A stretch of DNA of 64,000 nucleotides from Streptomyces zaomyceticus (GCF_014656215.1 NZ_BNBZ01000019.1:62001-126000); one strand, 5' to 3'; shown: positions 8,873 through 18,062, counted from the first letter of the stretch. The notes: generated by a model from the letters alone, not told the origin. Made by a program: numbers and translations.

Positions 8873-9958
8873 ATGCAGTTCGGCATCTTCACCGTCGGGG
8901 ACGTGACCCCCGACCCCACCACCGGTCGCACTCCGACCGAACACGAGCGCATCAAGGCGATGGTCGCCATCGCGCTCAAGGCCGAGGAGGTCGGCCTGGA
9001 CGTCTTCGCGATCGGCGAGCACCACAACCCGCCGTTCGTGCCCTCGTCGCCGACGACCGTGCTCGGCCACATCGCCGCCCGCACCGAGAAACTGATCCTC
9101 TCCACGTCCACGACGCTGATCACCACCAACGACCCGGTGAAGATCGCCGAGGACTACGCGATGCTCCAGCACCTGGCCGACGGCCGGGTCGACCTCATGC
9201 TGGGGCGCGGCAACACCGGTCCGGTCTACCCGTGGTTCGGACAGGACATCCGCCGGGGCATCGACCTCGCCAGGGAGAACTACGCGCTGCTGCGCCGGCT
9301 GTGGCGCGAGGACGTCGTGGACTGGGAGGGCACCTTCCGTACCCCGCTCCAGGCCTTCACCTCGACACCGCGTCCCCTCGACGGTGTGCCGCCCTTCGTC
9401 TGGCACGGGTCCATCAGGTCGCCCGAGATCGCGGAGCAGGCCGCCTTCCACGGCGACGGCTTCTTCCACAACAACATCTTCTGGCCCGCCGACCACACCA
9501 GGCGCATGGTGCAGCTCTACCGGCGCCGGTTCGCACACCACGGCCACGGGCGGCCGGAGGACGCCGTCGTCGGCCTCGGCGGGCAGGTCTTCATGCGCGG
9601 GAATTCCCAGGACGCCGTACGCGAGTTCCGGCCCTACTTCGACAACGCGCCCGTGTACGGACACGGCCCGTCGCTCGAGGAGTTCACCGAGCAGACCCCG
9701 CTGACGGTGGGCTCCCCCCAGCAGGTCATCGAGCGGACCCTGTCGTTCCGGGAGACCGTCGGCGACTACCAGCGCCAGCTGTTCCTCATGGACCACGCGG
9801 GCCTGCCCCTGAAGACCGTCCTCGAACAGCTCGACATCCTCGGCGAAGAGGTCGTGCCCGTACTGCGGAGGGAATTCGCCGTGGGCCGTCCGGCCGACGT
9901 GCCGGAGGCCCCCACTCACGCGTCCCTCCGAGCCGCCCGGGAGGTGTCCGCCGTATGA
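8873..9958 (+). CDS. LLM-class flavin-dependent oxidoreductase, CE1758 type
   Basis: A 361-residue luciferase-like monooxygenase with the (beta/alpha)8 fold. The N-terminus MQFGIFTVGDVTPDP, the segment FAIGEHHNPPFVPSSP (residues 45-60) and TEKLILSTSTTLITTNDPVK (about 76-95) are typical of the CE1758 subgroup. Such enzymes use reduced FMN and oxygen to oxidise an organic substrate; the substrate here is unknown. The stop codon overlaps the start of an FMN reductase gene by four bases, which supplies the reduced flavin, and this pairing is a hallmark of the CE1758/CE1759 families. The pair is followed by a LAL-type regulator on the same strand. Confidence 0.88.
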   Translation: MQFGIFTVGDVTPDPTTGRTPTEHERIKAMVAIALKAEEVGLDVFAIGEHHNPPFVPSSPTTVLGHIAARTEKLILSTSTTLITTNDPVKIAEDYAMLQHLADGRVDLMLGRGNTGPVYPWFGQDIRRGIDLARENYALLRRLWREDVVDWEGTFRTPLQAFTSTPRPLDGVPPFVWHGSIRSPEIAEQAAFHGDGFFHNNIFWPADHTRRMVQLYRRRFAHHGHGRPEDAVVGLGGQVFMRGNSQDAVREFRPYFDNAPVYGHGPSLEEFTEQTPLTVGSPQQVIERTLSFRETVGDYQRQLFLMDHAGLPLKTVLEQLDILGEEVVPVLRREFAVGRPADVPEAPTHASLRAAREVSAV

Positions 9959-10569
9959 AGACCGTCGTCGTCTCCGCGGGGCTGAGCACCCCCTCCTCCA
10001 CCCGCCTGCTCGCGGACCGGCTTGCCGAGGCGGCCCGAGACGAACTCGCCGCCCGGGGGCACCCGCCATCGGCCGAGGTCGTGGAACTGCGCGAACTGGC
10101 CGGTGACATCGCCAAGCACCTCGTGACCGGATTCCCACCGCCGCGACTCGGCGCCGCGATCGACGCGGTGACGACGGCCGACGGCCTGATCGTCGTGACT
10201 CCCGTGTTCGCGGCCTCCTACAGCGGTCTCTTCAAGTCCTTCTTCGACGTGATCGATCCGGACACCCTCTCCGGGAAGCCGGTCCTGATCGCTGCGACGG
10301 GCGGCACCGCGCGCCACTCCCTGGTCCTCGACCACGCCGTGCGCCCCCTCTTCGCCCATCTCCGCGCCGTCGTCGTCCCCACCGCCGTGTTCGCGGCCTC
10401 CGAGGACTGGGGCTCGAGCGGCGACGAGTACACCGACGGCCTGCCCGGCCGCGTCCGCCGGGCGGGCGTCGAGCTCGCCGCGCTGATGGCGGCGCGCCCG
10501 GTCGCGGAGGAGACCACGGACGACGTCACCGTCCTCGAACGGCAGATCGCCGACCTGCGCTTCGACTGA
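9955..10569 (+). CDS. NAD(P)H-dependent FMN reductase, CE1759 type
   Basis: A 204-residue flavodoxin-fold reductase. The start MKTVVVSAGLSTPSSTRLLA gives the phosphate-binding loop for FMN, and VTPVFAASYSGLFKSFFDVI (about residues 82-101) is the conserved isoalloxazine contact of the NADPH-dependent FMN reductase family. It is translationally coupled (ATGA overlap) to the LLM oxidoreductase and would feed it with FMNH2. The start is fixed by this overlap and by the FMN loop lying immediately after Met1. Confidence 0.9.
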   Translation: MKTVVVSAGLSTPSSTRLLADRLAEAARDELAARGHPPSAEVVELRELAGDIAKHLVTGFPPPRLGAAIDAVTTADGLIVVTPVFAASYSGLFKSFFDVIDPDTLSGKPVLIAATGGTARHSLVLDHAVRPLFAHLRAVVVPTAVFAASEDWGSSGDEYTDGLPGRVRRAGVELAALMAARPVAEETTDDVTVLERQIADLRFD

Positions 10570-10629
10570 GACGGGCCCCCGGCCCGGGCGACGGCGGGGT
10601 GGTTCACATGGTTCATACTGATCCGCCGT

Positions 10630-13500
10630 ATGAGCGTGAACCGAGTGACGACAAGCACCGTGCCCGAGGACCCCGACGGTGCCCGCACGCCCCTCCGCGG
10701 CAGGGACGCCGAACTGGCTTTCATCGAGGCGCGGCTCGACGCGCTCGACCGGGGCGAAGGCGGGATCATCCGCGTCGAGGGCCCCGTCGGCATCGGCAGG
10801 TCCAGGATCCTCGCGGAGGCCGCGGCAGCCGCGAGGCGGCGCGGGACCAGGGTGTTCGAGGGAGCGGCGGACCCCGACGCACAGTTCGTGCCGCTCGGCC
10901 CGCTCCTCGACGGTCTGCTCTCCGGAGAGGAACCGCTGTCGGGCGCCGGCCGCCTCAAGGACCTCGCCACGACGCCCGGCCAGCGCTTCTGGCTGCTCCA
11001 GGAACTGGGGGACCGCCTGCGGGAGACGGCCCGGAACGGCCCCCTGCTCGTCGTCCTCGACGACCTCCAGTGGTGCGACGACCTGACCCTTCTCACCTTC
11101 AACACCCTCGCGGCCGGACTCTCCTCGCATGCCATCCTGTGGCTGGTCGCCGTGCGCGGCGGCAGCGTGCCGTCGGGAGTGCGCACCACCCTGGACAGGA
11201 TCCGGCAGGCGGGCGCGCACGAGCTGGCCCTGGGAGCGCTGGACGACCGGGCGACCGCACGGATCACCGAGGACGTACTGGGCGCCCCTCCCGGCCCCGA
11301 CGTCCTCCGTCTCGCCCACCGCGCCGAGGGGGTGCCACAGCTGCTGGTCGAGCTGCTCGACTCGCTGCGGGAGGCGGTGGTGATCGTGAACGGCACGGCC
11401 GGGCTGCCGGCCGGACCCCCGGCCCCGCGCGAACTCCCCGCCGTGGCACGCCGCCTCGACCAACTGTCCGACGAGGCAAGGGAGCTGGTGCAGACGGCGG
11501 CCGCCGCGGGCGGCCCGGTCACCGTCGCGCTGCTGGGCGAACTCCTCGGCAGGTCCTCGGCGGCGCTCATCACAGCGGTACGGGAATCCCTCGACGCCGA
11601 TCTGCTCACCGAGAGCGGCGATCGGCTCGCCTTCCGCCACGACCTGGTCCGCGAGGCGGTGGAAGCAGGCCTTCCCCTGCCCCTGCGCCGGGCCCTGCGC
11701 GGTCAAGCGGCCGAGCCGGCGCCGGGGAGCGCGGCCGCCCCCGTACGGCGTCCCGGACCGTGGGCCGGGAAGGCACCGACAGACGCGGAGGACGGCAGCG
11801 CGCGGCCGCGGGACGCGACCGAGGCCGACCGGCTGCGCACCGCCGCGGCGGAACTCGCGGTCACCGCTCCCGGACCCGCCGCGGAACGCAGCCTCAGAGC
11901 CCTGGAACTCACCGCGGCGGACGCTCCCGAGCGGCCGCGGGTCATCGCGGAGACGATCCCGCTGCTCTGGCAGACGGGCCACGCCGCCCAGGCCCGTGAG
12001 CTGGGCGCCTCCGCCCTGGCGACCGGCGGTCTCGGACCCGAGGACGAGGCGCGCATACGCCTCGCCCTGGCCCGCCTCGCCGCACCGTTCGACTTCTCCG
12101 AGGCGGTCCGGCAGGCCCGCGCCGGGGCGGCACTGCCCGGGATCCCCGACGGTGTGAGGGGGCGGCTGCTCGCCGTGCTCGCCGTCGGCCTGTCGATGTC
12201 GGGCGAGCACACGGCGGCCGAGCGGGTCGCCGCGGAGGCGTGGGAGACCGCGGCGGCGGCGGGGGACCGCTCCGCCGAGGCCACGCTGACGACGGTCCGT
12301 TCGGCCGTGAGCTTCCACCGCATGGACCTGGCCGAGGCGTTCCGGCAGGCCGAGCGGTCCGCCGCGCTGGCCGACGCCCTGGGAGTCAGCACCTCGCTGT
12401 GGGTTCCGGAGGCCCTGTGGCACGCCCTCCTGTCGAACACCACCGGACGCTCGGCGGAGGCGCTCGCCGCCACGGAGGAGGGCATCCGGATCACCGGGGA
12501 GCAGGGCCGGACCACCGCAACCCGCATGTGGCTCATGACCCGCTCCCGCATACTCCTGGAGGCCGGACGGCTGACGGAGGCCAGGGCAGACGCCGAAGCC
12601 GCGTCCGCGACGGCCGCCGATCCAGGCCCGGGCAACCTCGCCGACGTCACGCTCCGGTACGTGATGATGCGCGTCGCCCTCCACACCGACGACCGGCGGA
12701 CCGCGCGGGCGTACGCGGCGGAGGCGAGGCGCATGCGCAGCGACGGCGCGCCCGTCGTCCGTCAGTTCGGCGCCTGGATGCTGGCCCTGATGGCCGACTC
12801 CGAAGGCCGGCCCGACCGTGCCATGGCCGAACTCGACGAGGTGATGACGTCGCCCGCCGCGGACCGGCCGGCCTACGCCGGTCTGGTCGACCCGGCCGAC
12901 GCACCCGTCCTCGTCCGCCTGGCGCTGCGTGCCGGCGCACCCGAACGGGCCGCACAGGCCGTGGCCCTGGCCGAGCGACTGGCCGTGCTCAACCCCGACC
13001 TCACCTTCCTCGCCGCCACCGCCGCACACGCCCGGGGGCTCCTCGACAACGACCTCGCCCCTCTCGTACGCGCCGTCCGGCTGTACGAGGACTGCCCTCG
13101 GCCCCTGGCCCGGGCGTCGGCCCTGGAGGACGCCGGACGCAAGCTGGCGGCCACGCGTACGTCCGAAGCGGTGCCGTACTTCGACACGGCCCTCGCGCTC
13201 TACGCGCGAGCGGGCGCCGAACGGGACGTCGCACGTGTCCGCCGGCGCCTGCGGGCGGCCGGTGTCCGCCGCCGGCCCTCGACGCCCGGACTCTCCGACA
13301 CATGGCCCGAGCTGACGGCCGCCGAGCTGCGCGTGGCGCGCCTGGTGGCGCGAGGGCTGACCAACCAGCAGGTGGCCGCACACCTCTCCCTCTCCCCGCA
13401 CACGGTGAGTTCGCACCTGCGCCGGGCCTTCACCAAGCTGGACATCACCTCGCGCGGGGAACTGAGTCGGCTGGTGAAGGACCGCGACAGCGGAGAGTAG
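10630..13500 (+). CDS. LuxR-family LAL regulator with altered Walker A
   Basis: A 956-residue protein with the LAL layout: an N-terminal AAA/STAND region, a long helical repeat region and a C-terminal LuxR helix-turn-helix (RGLTNQQVAAHLSLSPHTVS). The Walker B reads LLVVLDDLQWCDD at about residues 138-150. The expected Walker A lysine is replaced: GPVGIGRS at residues 51-58 has Arg57, whereas the other LAL in this window has GEPGIGKT. Arg usually weakens nucleotide hydrolysis, so this regulator may bind ATP without turnover or not bind at all. Upstream is a short direct repeat GGTTCA-CAT-GGTTCA and a TACTGAT-like -10. It follows the LLM/FMN reductase pair by 60 bases and may control it. Confidence 0.88.
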   Translation: MSVNRVTTSTVPEDPDGARTPLRGRDAELAFIEARLDALDRGEGGIIRVEGPVGIGRSRILAEAAAAARRRGTRVFEGAADPDAQFVPLGPLLDGLLSGEEPLSGAGRLKDLATTPGQRFWLLQELGDRLRETARNGPLLVVLDDLQWCDDLTLLTFNTLAAGLSSHAILWLVAVRGGSVPSGVRTTLDRIRQAGAHELALGALDDRATARITEDVLGAPPGPDVLRLAHRAEGVPQLLVELLDSLREAVVIVNGTAGLPAGPPAPRELPAVARRLDQLSDEARELVQTAAAAGGPVTVALLGELLGRSSAALITAVRESLDADLLTESGDRLAFRHDLVREAVEAGLPLPLRRALRGQAAEPAPGSAAAPVRRPGPWAGKAPTDAEDGSARPRDATEADRLRTAAAELAVTAPGPAAERSLRALELTAADAPERPRVIAETIPLLWQTGHAAQARELGASALATGGLGPEDEARIRLALARLAAPFDFSEAVRQARAGAALPGIPDGVRGRLLAVLAVGLSMSGEHTAAERVAAEAWETAAAAGDRSAEATLTTVRSAVSFHRMDLAEAFRQAERSAALADALGVSTSLWVPEALWHALLSNTTGRSAEALAATEEGIRITGEQGRTTATRMWLMTRSRILLEAGRLTEARADAEAASATAADPGPGNLADVTLRYVMMRVALHTDDRRTARAYAAEARRMRSDGAPVVRQFGAWMLALMADSEGRPDRAMAELDEVMTSPAADRPAYAGLVDPADAPVLVRLALRAGAPERAAQAVALAERLAVLNPDLTFLAATAAHARGLLDNDLAPLVRAVRLYEDCPRPLARASALEDAGRKLAATRTSEAVPYFDTALALYARAGAERDVARVRRRLRAAGVRRRPSTPGLSDTWPELTAAELRVARLVARGLTNQQVAAHLSLSPHTVSSHLRRAFTKLDITSRGELSRLVKDRDSGE

Positions 13501-13635
13501 TCGCTTCGTATCCCGCGCGGGCGTCCTGGCAATGGACGATTCGCGCGATGTGCCGGCGTCGTCGCTTCCTCAGAATGATCAAGCGCCGCGGAGTGGAGAT
13601 CCGCGGGGCACCGTCGGTCGAGAGAGGAACAGCGC

Positions 13636-14883
13636 ATGACCGCAAGGCTCCAGCGAGCCCGCCCCGGCAGCCCCGAGCTCCAGGCACTTGTCGACGAGCT
13701 CGCGGAGCGGCTCGGCCGGTCCGTCGCCGTCGACGACCCGCTGGTCCGCATGGTCTGTACGAGCCGCCACTTCGGCGACGAGGACCCGGTCCGCATCGGC
13801 ACCCTGCTGCAGGGCCGCGCCGACAACGCGAGCATCCGCTACGTCCTGGCCCAGGGCGTGACCCGGTGGTCCGGAGCCGGATTCCTCGACGGCCGTGACG
13901 ACCTCGGACTGCTGCCCCGATACATCGTGCCCCTGCGCGTACGCGGGCACCTCCTCGGACTCCTCCTGGTGGTCGTGCCCGAGAAGAGGCTCGAGGAGCA
14001 CGAGACGCGCGCCGTCGCCCGGGCCGCGGACGCCATGGCCGCCCAGATGTACGCGGAGCACATCGCCACCGACACCCGGAAGTCCGACGAGCGGGACCTC
14101 GTCCTCGAACTCGTCGGCACCGACGACGCCGCCCGTACCACCGCACGCCGGCGAGGCAGGGAACTCGGACTGCTCGGAGCGGCCGAGCACGTCCTGGTCA
14201 CCGTCGTCCGGCTGAGCTGCGCGACCGAGCTCGTGCGACAGTCAGAGGCGGCCCTGTGGGGGGCGCTCGAGGGGTTCCGGCAGACGCGTTCGGCACAGGG
14301 CCTCATCGCGATCGGCCAGGAGCGGGCGACACTTCTCCAGCTGCGCGACCGTCCACCCGGCCAGGACGAGGTCACCGCGCAGTCCGCTCGCATCCTGGAC
14401 GAACTCCACACCTTCCTGGGCCCGTCGGCGGCCCCCGTGATCGGCGTCGGTGGCCGCCACCCCGGCCTGGACGAGGCACGGACGTCGTACGAGCAGGCGC
14501 TCGTGGCGGCGCGCGCGGCACGCCGACTGCCCGCCCTGAGGGGCGCCGGCGACTGGGAACTCCTCGGGGAACTCGCGGTGCTGCTCCAGCTCCCCGATCG
14601 CGCCCTGAACACGTCCCTCGTCCCGAAGCCGCTCCGCACCCTGACCGGGTCGCACGGCGGCGACCGCCTGCGGGACACCCTGCGCTGCTTCCTCGAACAC
14701 GCGGGATCGATTCCCCGGACCGCGGACACGCTCGGAATCCACCGCACCTCGCTCTACTACCGCCTGCGCCGGATCCAGGAGATCACCGGACTCGACCTCG
14801 ACGACGGCGCCCACCGGCTCACGCTCCACCTCGGCCTCAGGGTCGAGGAACTCCTCGCCCCCGGCGTCGACGGAGCCGCCTGA
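13636..14883 (+). CDS. PucR/CdaR-type transcriptional regulator
   Basis: A 415-residue regulator. The N-terminal two thirds resemble a GAF-like sensor followed by the degenerate GGDEF-like domain of the PucR/CdaR group, and the C-terminus carries their HTH (PucR_C, HTH_30): FLEHAGSIPRTADTLGIHRT and SLYYRLRRIQEITGLDLDD. Family members control purine, sugar-acid or amino-acid use in response to metabolites. RBS: GAGAGGAACA before the ATG. It stands between a LAL gene and an unrelated hydrolase gene, 15 kb away from the purine genes of this window, so a role in purine control is possible but not shown. Confidence 0.85.
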   Translation: MTARLQRARPGSPELQALVDELAERLGRSVAVDDPLVRMVCTSRHFGDEDPVRIGTLLQGRADNASIRYVLAQGVTRWSGAGFLDGRDDLGLLPRYIVPLRVRGHLLGLLLVVVPEKRLEEHETRAVARAADAMAAQMYAEHIATDTRKSDERDLVLELVGTDDAARTTARRRGRELGLLGAAEHVLVTVVRLSCATELVRQSEAALWGALEGFRQTRSAQGLIAIGQERATLLQLRDRPPGQDEVTAQSARILDELHTFLGPSAAPVIGVGGRHPGLDEARTSYEQALVAARAARRLPALRGAGDWELLGELAVLLQLPDRALNTSLVPKPLRTLTGSHGGDRLRDTLRCFLEHAGSIPRTADTLGIHRTSLYYRLRRIQEITGLDLDDGAHRLTLHLGLRVEELLAPGVDGAA

Positions 14884-15022
14884 CCTCCTGCCCGCTTCGA
14901 CAGAGCGAGGAGGATCCACGGCCCGATTCCTACAGCTCGCGGTGGTGCGGGCGGCGGGCCCCATTCGATGATGTTCGGGACGGGCGGGGATCGACATACC
15001 GCCTCTGACCAGGGGAGAGGTC

Positions 15023-15874
15023 ATGGAACAACTGATCACGACGGACGGCGCGCGGCTCGCGTACCAGGACACCGGCGGCGAGGGCGTCCCCCTGGTGATG
15101 TTGCACGGCTGGGGGCAGACGCAGGCGATGTTCCGCCATCAGGTCGAGGGGTTGGCGCCCGGTCGTCGCATCGTCACCGTCGACCTCCGCGGCCACGGGA
15201 AGTCCGGCAGGCCGCAGCACGGCCACCGCGTCGCGCGGCTCTCGCGCGACGTGCTCGAACTCGTCGACCATCTCGGTCTCGACCGCTTCGACGCACTGGG
15301 CTGGTCCATGGGCGTCTCGGTGTGGTGGAGCTTCATCGACCAGTACGGGACCGGACGGATCCGGCGCTTCGTCGCCGTCGACCAGCCCGCGGCGGTCGCC
15401 GCCGTGCCCTGGACGACCGAGCGGGAACAGCGGGACTCCGGCGCCATCTTCGATGTGTCGGGGCTGCTGTACCTGGGCGCGGCCCTCTCGGGACCGGAGG
15501 GCGACACGGTCCGCGCCGAGTTCGTGCGCGGCATGTTCTCCGGCGAGCCCGACCCCGAGGTGCTGGCCTTCGTCGACGAGGAGATCAGGTCGACACCCGC
15601 CCACGCCGGCGTACGGCTGCTGTTCGACCACTGTGCCCAGGACTGGCGCGACGTGCTTCCCCGGATCGACGTGCCGACCCTGGTGATCGGCTGCGAGGGA
15701 AGCCATGTGCACCCCGATTCGCAGCGCTTCGTCGCCGAGCGGATTCCCGGCGCACGCCTGCACGTCTTCCCCTCCGACGTGGCGAACTCGCACTTCCCCT
15801 TCCTGGAGAACCCACCCGCCTTCAACGCCGTGGTGGAGAAGTTCCTGGCCGAGGAGCCGGCGAACGCGGCGTGA
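15023..15874 (+). CDS. alpha/beta hydrolase
   Basis: A 283-residue alpha/beta hydrolase with HGWGQTQAMF (oxyanion region, residues 28-37), DLRGHGKSG (54-62), the nucleophile elbow GWSMG with Ser95 and a C-terminal base in NSHFPF. The pattern fits the broad peroxidase/esterase group (MhpC-like); the substrate is unknown. The ATG follows GGGGAGAGGTC. It is followed at 41 bases by an AraC-type regulator on the same strand, which suggests that the regulator controls it. Confidence 0.85.
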   Translation: MEQLITTDGARLAYQDTGGEGVPLVMLHGWGQTQAMFRHQVEGLAPGRRIVTVDLRGHGKSGRPQHGHRVARLSRDVLELVDHLGLDRFDALGWSMGVSVWWSFIDQYGTGRIRRFVAVDQPAAVAAVPWTTEREQRDSGAIFDVSGLLYLGAALSGPEGDTVRAEFVRGMFSGEPDPEVLAFVDEEIRSTPAHAGVRLLFDHCAQDWRDVLPRIDVPTLVIGCEGSHVHPDSQRFVAERIPGARLHVFPSDVANSHFPFLENPPAFNAVVEKFLAEEPANAA

Positions 15875-15915
15875 ATCCGCCTTCCGCCCGCACGCGCCTA
15901 TACCCAGGAATCCCC

Positions 15916-16824
15916 ATGCCCCTCACACCGACGTCATGTGCACCCGTACGGGTGCCCCGGCAGGCGTCCGATCCGACGCCGCCCTCCTCCCGCCCGGGGC
16001 GGCTGGTCCAGATGCTCTCCGGGATGCCGGACACGAACGACCGGAACCACGTCTACCTCGGCGTCCACGTCCATGGGCGCGTCACCGTCGTCCACAAGCG
16101 CGCCCAGATCCTGCTGGAGCCCAACGACCTGGTCTTCTGCGACGCGTCCCGACGGCACCTGCTGCAGTTCGGCGAGGACTGCCGGATGATCTTCTTCCGG
16201 GTGCCCCGCTGGTATCTGGGCGTCACGGAGCCGGAACTGAACCAGGTGCTCGGCGTACCCGTACGCGGCGGCGAGGGGATCGGGGCGCTGGTGTCCGACT
16301 TCCTGACCGCGCTCGCCGCCACGACGGAGTCCCGCCGGTCCGCGATCGGGGACCGGCGCGCCCGGACGGCCGTGCACCTGCTCTCCGTCCTGGTCATGGA
16401 GCTCCTCGAAGCGGACACGACGGACGAGGCCGACGACGCCTCCGGGACCGTCCACGAGATGCTGCCCCGCATCCACGCCTACATCGAGGAGCACCTGATG
16501 GACCCGGACCTCTCACCGGAGTCGATCGCGCGCGCCCACCACATCTCCGTCCGGTACCTGCAGAAGCTCTTCCAGAACGACCGCAGCACGGTGAGCCAGT
16601 GGGTGCGTCGGCGCAGACTCGAGTTCTGCAGGCTCGAACTGGGCCGCTCCCGCCGGAGAATCACCATGGCGGCGGTGGCCCACCGATGGGGCTTCAGCAG
16701 CCCCTCGCACTTCAGCCGTACGTTCCGCGGGGCCTACGGCATGAGCCCCAGCGAATGGCAGGCGCTGGCGACCTCGGCCGTCGCACCGACCGCTCCCGAC
16801 GCCCAGGACGGGCCGAGACGCTGA
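15916..16824 (+). CDS. AraC-family transcriptional regulator
   Basis: A 302-residue regulator of the NimR/FeaR-like type. The N-terminal half is a cupin-like sensor (AraC_binding_2 type; NDLVFCDASRRHLLQF around residues 73-88). The C-terminal 100 residues contain both HTH motifs of the AraC domain: LSPESIARAHHISVRYLQKL and the second with MAAVAHRWGFSSPSHFSRTF followed by YGMSPSEW. The ATG preceded by AGGA at six bases is chosen; a much longer frame upstream overlaps the hydrolase gene and is not credible. The likely target is the hydrolase just upstream or the one downstream. Confidence 0.88.
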   Translation: MPLTPTSCAPVRVPRQASDPTPPSSRPGRLVQMLSGMPDTNDRNHVYLGVHVHGRVTVVHKRAQILLEPNDLVFCDASRRHLLQFGEDCRMIFFRVPRWYLGVTEPELNQVLGVPVRGGEGIGALVSDFLTALAATTESRRSAIGDRRARTAVHLLSVLVMELLEADTTDEADDASGTVHEMLPRIHAYIEEHLMDPDLSPESIARAHHISVRYLQKLFQNDRSTVSQWVRRRRLEFCRLELGRSRRRITMAAVAHRWGFSSPSHFSRTFRGAYGMSPSEWQALATSAVAPTAPDAQDGPRR

Positions 16825-16994
16825 GCCGCGTGTGCGCCGCCATGACAGCGCGGATGCGTACACGTACAAGGGGCGCCGGTGCCACGGCCCTACCGTGAGC
16901 AACCGTCGCACGGACCTCCGGCCGAATCCCGGTCCGCCCCGGCCGTCGTGACGACGCCCCCCACACGCGGCCCGACACCGAGAAGAGAACTCGC

Positions 16995-17729
16995 ATGACC
17001 GATCCCACCGTCGTCCTCGTGCACGGGGCCTTCGCCGACGCGACGGGCTGGATAGGAGTCATCTCGGAACTGCGGAGCAGCGGTGTCCCGGTGATCGCTC
17101 CGTCGAACCCGCTGAGGGGCCTGACAGCGGACGCCGCCTACCTCGCCTCCGTCCTGGCGCAGCTCGACGGCCCGGTCGTACTCGTCGGCCACGACTACGG
17201 CGGTGCGCCGATCACCGTGGCCGGCACCGCGGAGAACGTCGTCGCACTCGTCTACGTGGCCGCCTACGTGCCCGACGAGAGCGAAAGCCTCGCCCAGTTC
17301 CAAGAGGGCTTCCCCGGGGCCTCGTCGACGGGCCGTCTGAAGGAGTGGACGTACCCGCTCCCCGACGGCGACTCGGCGGTCGAGGTCACGATCGAGGAGG
17401 CCGCCTTTCCCTCCGTCTTCGCGGCGGACCTCCCCCAGGACGTCGCCGGCGCCCTGGCAGCGTCCCAACGCCCGCTCGCCACAGCCGCCTTCACCGAGAA
17501 GGCGTCCGCCGCGGCGTGGCGCACCAAGCCGTCCTGGGCCCTGGTGGCCGGGGCGGACCGCATGATAGACCCCGAGGTTCAACGGTTCGGCGCCGCACGG
17601 GCGACCGCCGCCGTCGTCGAACTCCCGGACGCCTCCCACGCCGTCGTCCTCTCCGAGCCCACCCGGGTCGCCGACCTGATCAGGGACGCGATACGAACGA
17701 CGAGCCGGCCGAAGGCCACGCGACCGTGA
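16995..17729 (+). CDS. alpha/beta hydrolase paralogue with aspartate at the nucleophile position
   Basis: A 244-residue protein clearly paralogous to the hydrolase at 1029-1754: both have VLVHGAFADA near the start, the block TEKAS/SEKAP followed by AAWRTKPSW, and an SHxVxL base region. The nucleophile elbow differs: here GHDYGG with Asp67 (codon 17193-17195) instead of GHSYGG. Asp at this place is the nucleophile of haloalkane and fluoroacetate dehalogenases and of epoxide hydrolases, which would change the chemistry from serine esterase to an alkyl-aspartate mechanism; alternatively the enzyme may be inactive. RBS GAGAAGAGAA. A TACCGT-type -10 lies about 100 bases upstream. Confidence 0.85.
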   Translation: MTDPTVVLVHGAFADATGWIGVISELRSSGVPVIAPSNPLRGLTADAAYLASVLAQLDGPVVLVGHDYGGAPITVAGTAENVVALVYVAAYVPDESESLAQFQEGFPGASSTGRLKEWTYPLPDGDSAVEVTIEEAAFPSVFAADLPQDVAGALAASQRPLATAAFTEKASAAAWRTKPSWALVAGADRMIDPEVQRFGAARATAAVVELPDASHAVVLSEPTRVADLIRDAIRTTSRPKATRP

Positions 17730-18062
17730 GGGGCCTGCGAAGCGCGCCTCGGACTCGATGCGGCCCTGCTGCCACAGGTCGGTGAGATCGGCGGCGGCCG
17801 GCTTGGCTCGTCGGTGCGTTGGCGGAGGCTGCTCGCCAGGACCGAGATCGCCAGGTCCGCTGGCGCGGGGCGGAAAGTCGAGGGCCGGGTGGGGGGTCCT
17901 GACCACCAGTCCATGGCCCTGCAGCTCCTGGAGGTTGCGCCGTACGGCCGTGGGCGGCTGCCCGCTCGCCTCGGCCGGCGCGGCCGCCGTCTGTTCCGGC
18001 CGGCGCAGGAGGGCCTCGTAGAGCTGTTCCTGCGGCGCGGTGATTCCCAGGGCGTCCAGCAC
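17730..18062 (-). pseudogene. remnant of a TrmB-N / LuxR-type regulator with two frameshifts
   Basis: On the minus strand a GTG at 18062 opens VLDALGITAPQEQLYEALLR, the typical start of Streptomyces regulators that have a TrmB-like winged helix and a C-terminal LuxR domain. Homology-like sequence continues in this frame to about 17880 (PTAVRRNLQELQGHGLVVRT), then moves to another frame (PAPADLAISVLASSLRQRTD, about 17867 to 17808), then returns to the first frame (AAADLTDLWQQGRIESEARF) until the fragment abuts the stop of the neighbouring hydrolase gene. Intact relatives are over 300 residues; the LuxR domain is absent. Two nearly compensating indels plus truncation mark it as a decaying gene. 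Confidence 0.65.

Noticed and set aside
9916..13416. A 1166-codon open frame on the minus strand opposite the second LAL gene
   Set aside because: No family resemblance and low-complexity Arg/Gly/Asp composition; the plus strand encodes a full LAL protein with intact HTH.
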